Positions 20,346 through 33,795 of a stretch of 64,000 nt of DNA are shown here, piece after piece; the stretch's first letter is position 1; each line of letters begins with the position of its first letter. The notes under the pieces are model-generated. The model worked only from the letters and a program-made list of their open reading frames with translations, searched no databases and was not told the DNA's origin. This DNA is from Polyodon spathula. Lineage: Eukaryota; Chordata; Actinopteri; Acipenseriformes; Polyodontidae. The stretch lies in the NCBI RefSeq assembly GCF_017654505.1, contig NC_054541.1, positions 50,109,986 through 50,173,985 of the forward strand, read 5' to 3'. A program made the translations under genes and the position numbers.

Positions 20346-20936
20346 GAAGGAGGAGGAGGCATTATCACTTACCGTACAGTTTTATGTGCACAGCTGCTCA
20401 AGTGCCTAATTAGTAAATGGAACACAGAGTTCATTAAAAGTGGTTTGAGCTGATAGATCCTTCATGTAGTTCTGGATTGGGTGGGGTAACACTAGCCTCT
20501 TTATCACCACTACTGCACTTTTCCCGTTGGGTGAGACGGCTGGACAGGACAGTGTAAGGTGTCTTTTCCGTGGGTGGAGCTGCACGGGCAGCCCTGACTG
20601 TAATATAAACACTCAGGTTTGGCTTCACACAGGCTTGCGGATCATCATCCCCATTCACACATTTTGCTTTTAAACCTCAACCTAGCAAGGTGTGTTACAG
20701 TCCAGCTGTTGTTTTACCTTCTCCTTACCTCGGAGCAGTATACTGCTATAGACTTAGGTGAGGCTAAAACAAACAAAAATGTTGCCACAGTGTAAACACT
20801 GAAACAACAACAACAAAAACAAAAGAAACTACGGAAACGCAACTGAAAACGTTTAAGAAGGTTCCTTTAAGAGTACAAGAATCCTCAGCATTTCTAAAAC
20901 GATTCCAAGCATGTGAAGCCGTGTAAGCAGCGGTAC

Positions 20937-21072
20937 CATGAACGTCGACGGTGATCAGAGCCCCCAGGGTAATGCCCTCCAATTTAGTGAGCTAGCCCTG
21001 GACCAGCCTCACGATGTCCTGCCTGTTGCTCTTCTCCAGGTAGGACTGCAGACCCCCTTCCTGGGTAATGGC
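20937..21072 (-). pseudogene. Dynein heavy chain pre-AAA1 exon with in-frame TAG
   Basis: The 136-nt exon begins after a good pyrimidine tract (CTCTGTCCCAG) and ends CATG/GTACCG. It reads ITQEGGLQSYLEKSNRQDIV, then RLVQG, stop, LTKLEGITLGALITVDVH. Dyneins of the DNAH3/7/12 type carry '..LE.YL..C..QI.DIV.LVRGKL....RITLGALVV.DVHARDV' just before AAA1, so the match is strong. The TAG at 20992-20994 replaces the K or E of 'RGKL/RGEL', a one-base change. Two residues of the family segment between 'N.Q' and 'DIV' also appear missing. Confidence 0.87.
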
Positions 21073-21164
21073 CTGGGACAGAGCCAGAAAGGGGGGCATC
21101 AGCATAGAGGGCTCAAGACTTCTCAGAGAAACCTTTCTATTATAGTGCTATTGTTTTAATGTTA

Positions 21165-21372
21165 TAGAAGAAAGAGAGAGCGAGGGAAAGAGAAAGTAAT
21201 AGTAATGGAGAGTCGGGAAAAGAGAGTGAAGGGACGGATGGAGGGAATGAGAGAGAGGGAGGCAGAGACAGATGAAGGGAACGTGAGTGAGGGGGAGATG
21301 GAGAAAGTGAGATAGAAAGAGGAAGAGAGACGGAGAGCAAGGGAGAAATTGAAGAGAGAGAGGGGAGTGTGG
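21165..21372. repeat. GA-rich purine tract
   Basis: Almost pure A/G sequence of about 200 bp, irregular (GAGAGAG, GGGAGA, GAAAG). It begins about 95 bp upstream of the 21.0 kb dynein exon acceptor. Confidence 0.9.
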
Positions 21373-21510
21373 CCAGCAAGAGAGCGTTAACGTTTCTGGA
21401 TTACCAGCTTGTTCATTGAGGTTGTCCCTTCTCTTTTGTAGCTGGTGAGCTTGTGATTGAGCCTCTGGAAGGAAACACTGCTTGATGGGCAGCCAGGCAT
21501 GTTCACTTTG

Positions 21511-21639
21511 ACACAAACATTCTCTTTAAATAACACACGCTCCCCTACCGGCTCACAGAGCTGTCTCTTTAATCTGAGCTCGGGGAGCCTGACACAAACA
21601 TTCTCTTTAAATAACACACGCTCCCCTACCGGCTCACAG
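21511..21639. repeat. 49-bp direct duplication, 80 bp apart
   Basis: GACACAAACATTCTCTTTAA through GGCTCACAG occurs at 21511-21559 and again at 21591-21639 without a mismatch that I can see. The spacer carries a distinct GAGCTGTCTCTTTAATC segment. No gene is recognised. Confidence 0.9.
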
Positions 21640-21717
21640 GTGAAAAGACAAAACAAACCTGATATCAACAGTGGGGGGGGGGGGTGTTTGAGAACAAGAT
21701 TGAGGAGTGAAGACTGA

Positions 21718-22500
21718 TACACCATCACACAGGCACAGTCACACGTGACACCATCACACAGGCACAGTCACACATTACACCATCACACAGGCACAGTCAC
21801 ACGTTACACCATCACACAGGCACAGTCACACGTTACACCATCACACAGGCACAGTCACACGTTACACCATCACACAGGCACAGTCACACGTTACACCATC
21901 ACACAGGCACAGTCACACGTTACACCATCACACAGGCACAGTCACACGTTACACCATCACACAGGCACAGTCACACGTTACACCATCACACAGGCACAGT
22001 CACACGTTACACCATCACACAGGCACAGTCACACGTTACACCATCACACAGGCACAGTCACACGTTACACCATCACACAGGCACAGTCACACGTTACACC
22101 ATCACACAGGCACAGTCACACGTTACACTATGACACAGGCACAGTCACACGTTACACATCACACAGGCACAGTCACACGTTACACCATCACACAGGCACA
22201 GTCACACGTTACACCATCACACAGGCACAGTCACACGTTACACCATCACACAGGCACAGTCACACATTACACCATCACACAGGCACAGTCACACGTTACA
22301 CTATGACACAGGCACAGTCACACGTTACACCATCACACAGGCACAGTCACACGTGACACCATCACACAGGCACAGTCACACATTACACCATCACACAGGC
22401 ACAGTCACACGTTACACTATGACACAGGCACAGTCACACGTTACACCATCACACAGGCACAGTCACACGTTACACCATCACACAGGCACAGTCACATGTC
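21718..22500. repeat. 29-bp minisatellite, about 27 copies
   Basis: The unit is CATCACACAGGCACAGTCAC plus ACGTTACAC. Most copies are identical; ACATTACAC, ACGTGACAC and CTATGACAC variants recur as a group near 21750, 22260-22310 and 22360-22430, indicating block duplication. Confidence 0.96.
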
Positions 22501-22639
22501 AGACGACAGACACTTAGTTGCAGTAGATGGATAGAAAGACAGACACAAAGACGCAGATGACAGACAACAGTCAGTTAGACATAGTAGATGGGCAGGACAC
22601 ACAGACAGTAATTGGAAAGACTCACAGACATGCAGTAGC

Positions 22640-22768
22640 CCCACTGTGAGAGACTATCAGGGCACATGTATGCACACCCACTGCGAGGGACTATCACGAT
22701 ACATACACGCACACACACACAGTGAGGGACTATCAGAACACACATACAGACACTTTGGGGGACTATCA

Positions 22769-22842
<74 letters not shown>
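22640..22842. repeat. Degenerate repeat plus (CA)n microsatellite
   Basis: A GGGACTATCAG-based repeat (about 22650-22770) grades into CA dinucleotides at 22769-22838. Confidence 0.92.
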
Positions 22843-23684
22843 TGGAACACTGAGTTAAATGACTGCTGAGTTAAAGCTTTGTCAATTGAGCCTATCATCT
22901 CTCACAGTATTTAAGGTACACACTATAAAACTGTTCCGCAGGTCTAAGGCTCTAGATAATGACAATTTATAACCTGCAGACAGACATTACTGTCAAAGGC
23001 CTGGCTGCTATATTAAAGTGGAGAGTAATGAGCAGAGTGTCTCAGTCCAGAAAGGCGAGCTGCCCCTTGTGATTTCTCACTGCAGACAGGCGCGTCTCAC
23101 ACTGACCCCCGGCTCTCAGGCTCTGCTAGTTCATCCCTCATTATCTGCACAGCCTCTCTCTCCTGCCTGCACTTTCCATCCTGAGAGCAGGCTGGGGGAC
23201 ATCATTTAGCAGCAGTGCATCATTCAGGAGCGAACAGCTTCCACAGCACAAGGGCACACTGCATCTCAGAACAGTTTCTGTTAGAGACCAGTAATCAATT
23301 AATTAGAAGCCAGTAGGGCCATGTATCTATTGTTCCATACTCGCTATCTGGTCACTTTATTATGACATTTACAGAATATTAGGCCAGGCTGCCTTCTGCC
23401 CAGATCACAGCCTTGACCCGACACGGTATTGACACCACAAGATACTGGAAGGAGTCTTGCGTGATCTAATCATTCATATTTCAGGCTTGACAAGCCCTTC
23501 TAGCTGTCTTCTCCCTCCTTCTGCAGCCACAGCTCTCTCTCTTGACAAACTCTTTTCCCACTATTTGCCATTGCTGAGGACTGATGTCTCGCAGCAGCCT
23601 ATTAACAAGTCTATCCTTGCTACTGTGGCACCTGCTTGATGTGCACCCACTATCGAATGCTGCAAGATCTTTGCCTCTCAACAT
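22843..23684. other. Intron sequence, no exon seen
   Basis: Unique-looking sequence without recognisable coding similarity. The linker and pre-AAA1 dynein exons expected between 35.1 and 21.1 kb are not seen here. Confidence 0.55.
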
Positions 23685-25178
23685 TTCTGGTAGGCTGTTT
23701 GCCCAGGTGCTGCTCCCTGGCTTGCCAGTGCTGCAAGGATCCCATGCCTCACTCAGAGTTTCTGGTAGGCTATTTTCCCAGGTGCTGCTCCCTGGCTTGC
23801 CAGTGCTGCAGGGATCCCATGCCTCACGCAGAGTTTTGGTAGGCTGCTTGCCCAGGTGCTGCTCCCTGGCTTGCCAGTGCTGCAGGGATCCCATGCCTCA
23901 CTCAAAGTTTTGGTAGGCTGCTTGCCCAGGTGCTGCTCCCTGGCTTGCCAGTGCTGCAGGGATCCCATGCCTCACTCAGAGTTTTGGTAGGCTGCTTGCC
24001 CAGGTGCTGCTCCCTGGCTTGCCTGTGCTGCAGGGATCCCATGCCTCACGCAGAGTTTTGGTAGGCTGCTTGCCCAGGTGCTGCTCCCTGGCTTGCCAGT
24101 GCTGCAGGGATCCCATGCCTCACGCAGAGTTTCTGGTAGGCTATTTTCCCAGGTGCTGCTCCCTGGCTTGCCAGTGCTGCAGGGATCCCATGCCTCACTC
24201 AGAGTTTCTGGTAGGCTGCTTGCCCAGGTGCTGCTCCCTGGCTTGCCAGTGCTGCAGGGATCCCATGCCTCACTCAGAGTTTCTGGTAGGCTGCTTGCCC
24301 AGGTGCTGCTCCCTGGCTTGCCAGTGCTGCAGGGATCCCATGCCTCACTCAGAGTTTTGGTAGGCTGCTTGCCCAGGTGCTGCTCCCTGGCTTGCCAGTG
24401 CTGCAGGGATCCCATGCCTCACTCAGAGTTTCTGGTAGGCTGCTTGCCCAGGTGCTGCTCCCTGGCTTGCCTGTGCTGCAGGGATCCCATGCCTCACTCA
24501 GAGTTTTGGTAGGCTGCTTGCCCAGGTGCTGCTCCCTGGCTTGCCAGTGCTGCAGGGATCCCATGCCTCACGCAGAGTTTCTGGTAGGCTGCTTGCCCAG
24601 GTGCTGCTCCCTGGCTTGCCAGTGCTGCAGGGATCCCATGCCTCACGCAGAGTTTTGGTAGGCTGCTTGCCCAGGTGCTGCTCCCTGGCTTGCCAGTGCT
24701 GCAGGGATCCCATGCCTCACTCAGAGTTTCTGGTAGGCTGCTTGCCCAGGTGCTGCTCCCTGGCTTGCCAGTGCTGCAGGGATCCCATGCCTCACTCTGA
24801 GTTTCTGGTAGTCTGCTTGCCCAGGTGCTGCTCCCTGGCTTGCCAGTGCTGCAGGGATCCCATGCCTCACTCTGAGTTTCTGGTAGGCTGCTTGCCCAGG
24901 TGCTGCTCCCTGGCTTGCCAGTGCTGCAGGGATCCCATGCCTCACTCTGAGTTTCTGGTAGTCTGCTTGCCCAGGTGCTGCTCCCTGGCTTGCCAGTGCT
25001 GCAGGGATCCCATGCCTCACTCTGAGTTTCTGGTAGGCTGCTTGCCCAGGTGCTGCTCCCTGGCTTGCCAGTGCTGCAGGGATCCCATGCCTCACTCTGA
25101 GTTTCTGGTAGTCTGCTTGCCCAGGTGCTGCTCCCTGGCTTGCCAGTGCTGCAGGGATCCCATGCCTCACTCAGAGCG
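23685..25178. repeat. 74/75-bp minisatellite, about 20 copies, dimeric at one end
   Basis: GGTAGGCTGCTTGCCCAGG, TGCTGCTCCCTGGCTTGCCA and GGGATCCCATGCCTCAC recur. Copies are 75 bp with TTTCTGGTAGG or 74 bp with TTTTGGTAGG. From about 24790 to 25140 units alternate GGTAGTCTGC and GGTAGGCTGC, a 150-bp higher-order repeat. Confidence 0.96.
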
Positions 25179-28100
25179 ATGCCGAGCCCAGTCGGACAGG
25201 CAGGTTCTAATGCGGTGCTCAGGCTGTGCACATTATTCTGACACTTCTTCTCTTGGATTCACTACGTGTGCATGCTTATCTAGTTTTCTACTTATCTTAC
25301 GCACCTCAAGGCCAGTACAGAGTTTGCTTCGTCACATTTAGACTGAGCAAAACAAGGGCGAGACACGTTCTCTTAACATGCCTGTTCTTTAATGTACCAT
25401 ACATCAACAGAAATACTGTGCCTTCCTTTCTGTTTACATGCTTTTAAAAACTTTTAAAAACTTTCCCCGGCAATGAAATACAATTTAAAGATGACAAACG
25501 CTGCTCTGGTAATGCTAGCTGGCTATGATAAAAGCCTCGATCTTAGTTGACTGCAGTATTGTGCAGCTTGTGTTTATATGCTCCTGCCTGGACTCGCAGC
25601 TCTACAACCAGCACCCTGCATTCAGAGGCACTTAATTACACAATGAATGTGAACCCATGTGAGGTAGAGAGAGGACAGAGTAAGAGAAGTGGGTGTGAGA
25701 GAGAGAGAGAGATGGAGGAGAGAAGCCGTTAAACAGAGTAGATCAGCACTCACTGAAAAATTCGTAAACGCATGAATCGGGCGCAGCGCGGTGTGTAATT
25801 TGCTAGGTGTTGAAATCAAAGCATTAGCAGCTCTGCTGGCTTCTGTTCCCTGTTGTCAAGCAAAACAATCCCTGGTTATCAAAAAGAAAGCACCACAGGC
25901 CCGATATAGAAGAAACCATTTCAGAAAGGGAAAAACAACTCAGCACAGCATTAAACTGTTCCCACATGCAACCAAGTGGAGCTGGCTTTAGAAAGGAGGG
26001 GGGCAGACTTTGAAATGGCTTTAAACTCCAACCCTGCAAAGACACTGATCTGCTCCTTCACCTGTATACACTCTTCCTAGCAGCCTGCAGCTAACAAAAG
26101 GGGTTGGATGCACCAGGTTGCTGTGGACAATGGGAATGACCTGGGGAGGCTCCCATTGTCTGCGGTTTTAGACATTTAGATAGACAGTACCTGATGAGTT
26201 GGCCTGGCCTGTTACAGTACAAGACTTTCTGTGAACACTTAGCGTGGGCAGGAGAATGGCTGCAGTTAAATACATTTCAGGATGCTTCTGTAAGAATGTC
26301 TAATGTTACAGAACTGATAAAAACGGCACACATATTTTCCTCAACAGTTTGGCTTGAGTGTGTCTTTGCACACAACTTGACAGAAAAGTTAGCATCTGCT
26401 ATAAAAGTGTCAAATGCAGTGCCTTCAGGCAGAGTAATAAAAAAGGACATGTCCAGAGGGAGCAGCTCACTTTGACAGATATTCAGTTTGAACAGCTTTG
26501 GAAAAAAAACTAAATAATTGGAGAAATCCTAAACACAAAGCTAGCTTTCTATCGCTCTCTCTGGTCCCCAGAGCCCTGGCAGAATTGTAATTGGCCTCTC
26601 CGTTGTTCCTGTTGCTGGGCAAGGCTCAGTTTACAGAAAGCTGAGCAAATGCCACATTAGCATTTCCACTCAGAGCTAACATTTGCTTTCCCCACTCTCT
26701 TTCTTGGCATTTGCAGAGCAGGCTGTGTTTGTGGAGCTCACAAGGAGCTCGCCCATGGGGCGGCTTCGCCCAGAGGTAATTACTGCAGCCCTGAAAGTGG
26801 TAATGCTAGGGTGACTGAGTGCTCGGACTGGTGCCTGTCTGTTTCATTGCCTCAGCGCTTTGCAGTTCAGCACTGTCCTCCAGATGGGATTCTGAACACA
26901 CCTCTGTGTACCGGCGCACTCAATCAGAGAAGAGGAGTCTCACACTTCACACAAAAAAGCAGCTTCATCTCCGTGTTGTGGAGGTATAATAAACTCTGTG
27001 GTACGCAGGAAGCCTGCCAGTCGGGGCACCAGCTCCCATGGACTGAAGTTACCAGGCATGTCTCTCTACAGACACCTTGAATATAAACAGTATCTAACTG
27101 TCTAGGCACCAAACACAAAGCAGTAATGCAATCACAACGTTCTTACAAAGTCAACACTTGTGGATCAGCATTAATGCCTGTTATTGAAGAACATCTTGTC
27201 CCTTCAACGGCAATACAGTGGCATGATGCACTACTAATATGTCATTGTAGATATAACTTGTAATCCTATTTCATATTGTATTTTAGTAGTATTATTTGCA
27301 CTTGCTGGAAACTATACTGTATTAAATATGAATCTTGCACTGTAACCCTGCAACACCTGTAATTTGCTTGGAGAGTAAAATAAATAATAAATGTGGCAAT
27401 GCATGCAATGATCCTGTATTAAATTGGGCAGCCCCAGTGGTACAACAAGGCTGCTTCGGTAGAATGGGAACGCAATGGTTTTTCTATTTTGACGTACACA
27501 TTGTACCACAATCCGCACTAACAACCCTAGTACCATGGTGGTGTATCAGTACCAGTGTTCCAGTGCTTGCTGTGCCGCTGCTGTGCTCTCTCAATGCTTC
27601 TCTAGGACTGCTTTTGGTGGCACATAGGCATTCTGGTGCTGTCAGGGATTACAGCAGCTCTTAGATTGTGGGGTCGAGTGTATAACCAGGTAATAACCCT
27701 ACCAATGGTTCCTGCTCTTATGTGATAATGCTTGGTGGAATGAGTGTGTAAATACATGGGGATGGCCTGTGCCATGCGGTTACCCCAGATGTTCATAAAG
27801 CCGCTTCCATGTACCTGCACAATAGTTAACAATATAAGAACAGGAACCAGTGGTAAATACCCAGTGTAATTACACGGCTCTGCTCTCAGTTTATGGAAGT
27901 ATTTATTATGAAACAGGGTTGTAGAGTGTATGTAACAAGTGCCCAGAGTGACATTGGCAGTATACAGGACATACTATCAAATCTTCCATTTAAACTGACA
28001 TCATCACAGCATCTAGTTTAACATATGGTTGAGAGAGAGAGAGTGGTTACCGTAATGTTGTGAGTATAATCTTCACTCTTTCACATATCTGAGGAGTACG

Positions 28101-31100
28101 TATCCATGTTATACACTGGTTGCGTGTAGTACACAAGGCTAGCAGTACAGTAGCCTAAAGCAGTTTACAGTAGCCTAGATAGTATACTATGGAAAGATTG
28201 TGCCCATGGGGTGCTGGTGACACAAGAGACGTATGTAATCTAGGGGGTTCTCAGTGTTATACACAGGGTACTCGTTATATCTCAAACCTTACGATTCGAG
28301 TTTCCTGTAACCAACAGCCTGGAGTGGTGTACTCACTGACTGATCCACTGACTGGACAGACGCTAGTGTCAGAACTGTGGAGTCTTGTACAAAGAGGGCA
28401 AGTCCAGCAGCAGGTTTGCATCTGAAGCACGTTACAACACAGAGAGTGCCCGTCAGCCTTTAATCAAGGGCCGTGCTCAGATCAGACAGTCTGGGACTGG
28501 GGTCACAACGAGGAGCAGCAGAATCAGACACAAGGCACTGAGGCACGAGCCTTTTATCAGATCTGCAAACAGTGAGAGAACAGACAGCCTGAGCAGAGAG
28601 CTCTGTAGAAGAGTGACCTCCCAAGCTGATTCAGAGTCTCCCAGTGCTCTCTGGGCTACAGTTACTCTATGCACACCTGTCCTGTGGGTTCTGTAAAGCA
28701 GCGTGACGAAGGAGGGGTTTCAAATGTGGAAAAGGACTCTTTCTCCATCCAGCACAGAGAGAGCAATGTGCTTTACATACAGCACCAGTGTGGCACATTA
28801 CCTGAGAATAGCTGATTAACTCAACTACAGAAAGTAAAGGTAGAGGTGAAAACAGCACTGAAGATGATAAAGGGCTATGAAGAGACATAGCGATGTAAAT
28901 AGCACCATGGAAATATAATGGGAATAAACCACTGAAAATACCTAGAGGCACTGGCATTGTGGAGCTCCTGATTGCTCCATTATCTTTATTCCTGCAGACG
29001 GTTAGAGAGGGCAGGGAATGGAGACTAGAGAGCGCATCTGTAACAATCGCAGAAGCCTGAGCCGTTGTTATTTTAATGGAAAGGCTGACTTGTGATGGAC
29101 GTGCTGGCAGAGAGCTGGAGGATGAGATTAACGATGAGTCTCCTGGCCCCTCCATGGAGTCTGATTAGAGTTGATTGCAGCAAAGACAACACTGATTAAA
29201 GATCCCAACCTCCTGCCCCTCTGCTGTTGCTGATAGCAAATCCAATAGGCTGATTAGCAATGTTTGCAGAACAATAGCATGGCTTGGGGTTTTCACTAAC
29301 CAGTCTCACAGGCATCGAATTAACCATCTGCTTTTTAAAGAGAGGATTTAGAAACGTTGGCACTGTCTGTGGCACAGCTCACTGCACCGTCTGTAGCACA
29401 CGGGCTCTGGGGCAGGGATGCTCTGCACTGGCTTAGACTCAGGATGAGAGTCTGGCTCACACCTACACCTTCAATATGGTGCACAGCTCAGTAATTAGAC
29501 CTTCACTGTCTGTCTTCTACATACTGCTGTATTGCATGCAGCGGGCCACAATCTCAGAGCCTTTACACTCAAATTATCACTAACATGAGTTATTTTTTGC
29601 TCTGGAAGTGGTACAAAAATAGCAATTAAAATTCTTAAATTAATAACAAACAACTTGAGATGAATTACACACCTGAATCAGCTGTGTAATTTGTGTCTTT
29701 CTTATTTGGTTAATTATCGGATATGTTTTTTACTTCAGGTCAGAGTGAAGCTTTGAGACGCTAAAGCCATTTAATGTCATTAACGCATTTAGAAAATAAA
29801 AAAGGCCTTTAATTTCAGGGCTTGTAAATCAAGTTTTGTTTATTTTAGAATTGCAATTCCCTTTCAAAAGAAAATTGTGGTACTGATATTTTGCAGTAAA
29901 TAGCTTTGAGAATCTAGCTGTTAGTCAAACAGACAAACACTTTCCAGACCATGCTTTTTTATGGACCAAAAGACCCTTTCCAGGCAGAACCACTGAACCC
30001 AGGCTGTGCCATGCAGCTTTACTGGCTCCTTACTGCACCTTGACTAGCTAGCTGTGATAAATAGCTGAAGCCAGTTTCCTCTGGCTCTGCTCCTGGCTAC
30101 AGACCTAGGAGGTCAAAGTAGCTCCAAGGTGTACCTGATGTGTTTTATTCTTCTTGCAGAGCGCCACACAGCTGTGCTAATGAAATCTGCAAAGACTTTC
30201 ACAGACACACACACACGCATGCACGCACACACCACCACATCAGCATGGCGAGGCAGATGAACCTGCTTCCGGAGGAGATTCATATTCATGCCCTGCTCCT
30301 GCCTGCTGCTCAGGTCTCTACCCCTATATTTCCTTTATTTAACATCTATACTTTATGCAAAGACTATGTTGTGTTTGCATGGCAGTGTTGACTAGGATGT
30401 GATGTGCTGCGTATCGGGCACTCCACAGGAGTCTAGTTCAGTTGGCTCAGTGCAACACAGGGCAGTATCTAGAAGACAGACGGAGAGGACCTAGTTATCG
30501 GACTGTGCAGCATGCTGGATGTCTAGGTATGCATCTCTCTCCAATCTCATTCTGTAACTTACTTCATGTAGTTTATAGAATCTTCTTCACCAAAAACCTA
30601 AAAAGCAAGCTCTCCCTGTGGCAGGTCAGTGCTCCGGACTGATGCACCACTCTACCACCTGCACACCTTGCATTCCTCGTGGGTTTATTTAAACGCTGCT
30701 GTGTAGCTTTCCACCTTTACTGCGTGTAGATTGGGATGCCTGGTCTGAGCTGAATTTCCTGATTGGCAGGAGTTATTACTGGGTGCTGCTTGGCTAATGG
30801 GCTGATCTTGGAGGAGATTTAGACTTGAATAAAGAGGATACTCAATATATTTAAACATAGTGCTATGAACAGGATGTGTGATGACAGGATATTAGATATG
30901 TGTTGCAACACAGCTGTGTTATTTTCTCTAGGCATTACTTGCTACAGGTATAACATCACTCTGGCATGTGGGCTGGGAGTCCTATCTAATAGCCTGTCAT
31001 CACCTCCCTTCCAGACACAAGCCTGTCGATACCCTGCGCAGCTGGGTGCTGTCTTACCAGCCCTGTGTCCTGCATGCCAGCACACCCACTAGAACACCTG

Positions 31101-31388
31101 CGAGAAGAGTGTGAAGGATGTCTTGGAAAGGAGAAACAGAAGCACAGACAGAGAGAATGAAAGAAGTTATTTTATTTTTAGCTGAGAAAGGAAAGAAATA
31201 AAGGATACAGCATAAAAGAGACAGCAGAAACAAAATGACTTTGTAATCCCCAGTGCCAATCCTCTCTTTAATTAACCTGTGAAACTCAAGCCATGCTGAT
31301 GTCAGCTGCATTAACAGTTTCTCTACTAATGTCACTCTGCAAAGTATAAATATATAAATATTTGTAAATAGTATAAATATATATTATA

Positions 31389-31428
<40 letters not shown>

Positions 31429-32414
31429 TATATATTTACTATAATATAAGTAAAGCGTGATCTTTACTATAATATATATATGTAACTTCACAACTCATAT
31501 GAATTGATTTAAAGCACTAGGAGAAACATCATCCAGTGTCACATGAAGTCTCCACTCCCAAAACAGAGTAGCTCGACCTGCCTCAGTGAAGCTACCCCAG
31601 CAGTGGTACCACTCCACAGGGGTGAGATTGCTGGTTCACTGGACCCCTGGACAATCCTGGCTGGATTCACGCTGACCTCCGCTGACCTTCCACTGCCTGT
31701 TTCATGGCTTCCACCCCTACACGAGCCTTCATTACCATCATGTAGGAATAAAAAGCCATAAGACACTGCAGAGAATCCATCTCAATTCACGCAGGGCCCA
31801 GTGTTTACTCCCACGCCCAGCCTGCTGAACTGGCTGCCACTCCATGCTGCCTTAGCTCCCATTTAAAGACCTCCTTCCAATGCCCAGGGCACTTAAATTA
31901 GAGACACAGATTAGACAGCGTCGAGAGCGAAGGAGCACAGGCAGTGAAGAAACACTCTGCCTCGTTGACTGGAATTCGAATCCGGGCCCCTTGGAAAGCA
32001 CTCTGAGTCTGACTGTTTACCCTGCTAAGCGTGGTGTCATTCAAACAGGGCTTTCTTATGGAAAATTTCCAGTTAAGTGCAGTTTAATCGGATTCCAGCT
32101 ACCTGAGAATCCGAGTCATGTCAAGAGTAAGAGGCGAAATTATTCTTTACAAACAAGTGTGATTATAATTTTGGTTTATAAAAAATAATCCTAACCCTAA
32201 GTCAAGTCTGACTAGTCCAGCAATGTATAAAACAGACTCCTGGTGTCTAATTATGCTGAGTCTCTACGAGTCTTCTTCTGCAGGCATCACCGATCTCTTT
32301 CTAGTACAAGAGCAAAGGGGAGCTCCGATGGGGTTTACCAAATACCTTCAGCCAACTGTCAGGTCTGGAACAAGTGATTAGAGCAGAATCTCTGGAGGCT
32401 CTGTGTTTCTCTGT
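25179..32414. other. Long intron, mostly unique sequence, no exon recognised
   Basis: About 7.2 kb without a minisatellite. It holds a (TA)n run at about 31391-31423 and short GA or CA stretches (25694-25715, 30207-30235). I looked for the dynein segments around 'FLSNDELLEIL' and 'NVEDWL' on the minus strand and did not find them. Open frames here are short and unconvincing. Confidence 0.55.
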
Positions 32415-32417
32415 GTC

Positions 32418-32418
32418 A

Positions 32419-32449
<31 letters not shown>

Positions 32450-32560
32450 TGTGTGTGTGTGTGTGTGCGTGTGTCTGTGTGTGTGTGTGTGCATGTCTGT
32501 GTGCGTGCGTGTGTATCAGTGTCTATGTGTGCATGTCTGTGTGCGTGTGTGTGTGCATGT
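32418..32560. repeat. (TG)n microsatellite
   Basis: TG dinucleotides with CATGTCTGTGTGCGTG interruptions that recur near 32490 and 32530. Confidence 0.95.
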
Positions 32561-32825
32561 TCTACTCAGATAGGTCACACACTGCATTCTTCCATAACTT
32601 ACCTGTGTGTCCGCCAGAGTCAAGGACACAGAGGAGACAGAGAGAGGGGAGAGAAAGAGAAAGCATTAACAGGAGCAGTATATAAGAAAGGGTGTTTCAT
32701 GTAATATCGGGCACACTTTTGAGTTGTTTGAAGAATGTCTTTTAAAAGTCTATATTTCTTAATTAAGCAATCTGACATTCAAACTAGATTGTTGATAAAA
32801 AAAAAGTACAGTCCAGAAATGTGTA

Positions 32826-33380
32826 TCAAAGAACTGTGAAGAGAGTCACTGTCTGTCTGTCTGTCTGTCTGTCTAGTGTGTATCACATCACTGTGAACAG
32901 AGTCACTGTCTGTCTGTCTGTCTCTGTCTAATGTGTATCAAAGAATTGTGAACAGAGTCACTGTCTGTCTGTCTGTCTGTCTATCTAATGTGTATCAAAG
33001 AACTGTGAACAGAGTCACTGTCTGTCTGTCTGTCTGTCTGTCTAATGTGTATCACAGAACTGTGAACAGAGTCACTGTCTGTCTGTCTATCTAATGTGTA
33101 TCAAAGAACTGTGAACAGAGTCACTGTCTGTCTGTCTAGTGTGTATCACAGCACTGTGAAGAGAGTCACTGTCTGTCTGTATCTATTAGTGTAATCAAAA
33201 GAACTGTGAACAGAGTCACTCTGTCTGTCTATCTAATGTGTATCAAAGAACTGTGAACAGAGTCACTGTCTGTCTGTCTGTCTGTCTGTCTAGTGTGTAT
33301 CACAGCACTGTGAAGAGAGTCACTGTCTGTCTGTCTGTCTGTCTGTCTAATGTGTACCACAGCATTGTGAACACAGTCAC

Positions 33381-33413
<33 letters not shown>

Positions 33414-33514
33414 GACTAATGTGTACCACAGCATTGTGAACAGAGTCACTGTCTGTCTGTCTGTCTGTCTGTCTGTCTGACTAATGTGTACCACAGCATT
33501 GTGAACAGAGTCAC

Positions 33515-33565
<51 letters not shown>

Positions 33566-33696
33566 ACCACAGTTCTGTCTGTCTGTCTGTCTGAGACGGT
33601 GACACATGGACACTGTCTGTCTGTGTCTGAACTGTCTACATGTGTACACGTCTGTCAGTCTGTCTGTGAGACAGCACAGACAGAACACTGTCACAC

Positions 33697-33737
<41 letters not shown>

Positions 33738-33795
33738 GACTAATGTGTACCACAGCATTGTGAACAGAGTCACTGTGTGTCTGTCTAATGTACAT
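32826..33795. repeat. Compound minisatellite carrying (CTGT)n inside each unit
   Basis: Each unit has a conserved part (TGTGTATCA, CACTGTGAACAGAGTCACTG) and a CTGT microsatellite of 3 to more than 10 repeats, so unit length changes from about 45 to 100 bp. The CTGT part is longest towards the right end (33515-33562, 33700-33740). Confidence 0.94.
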
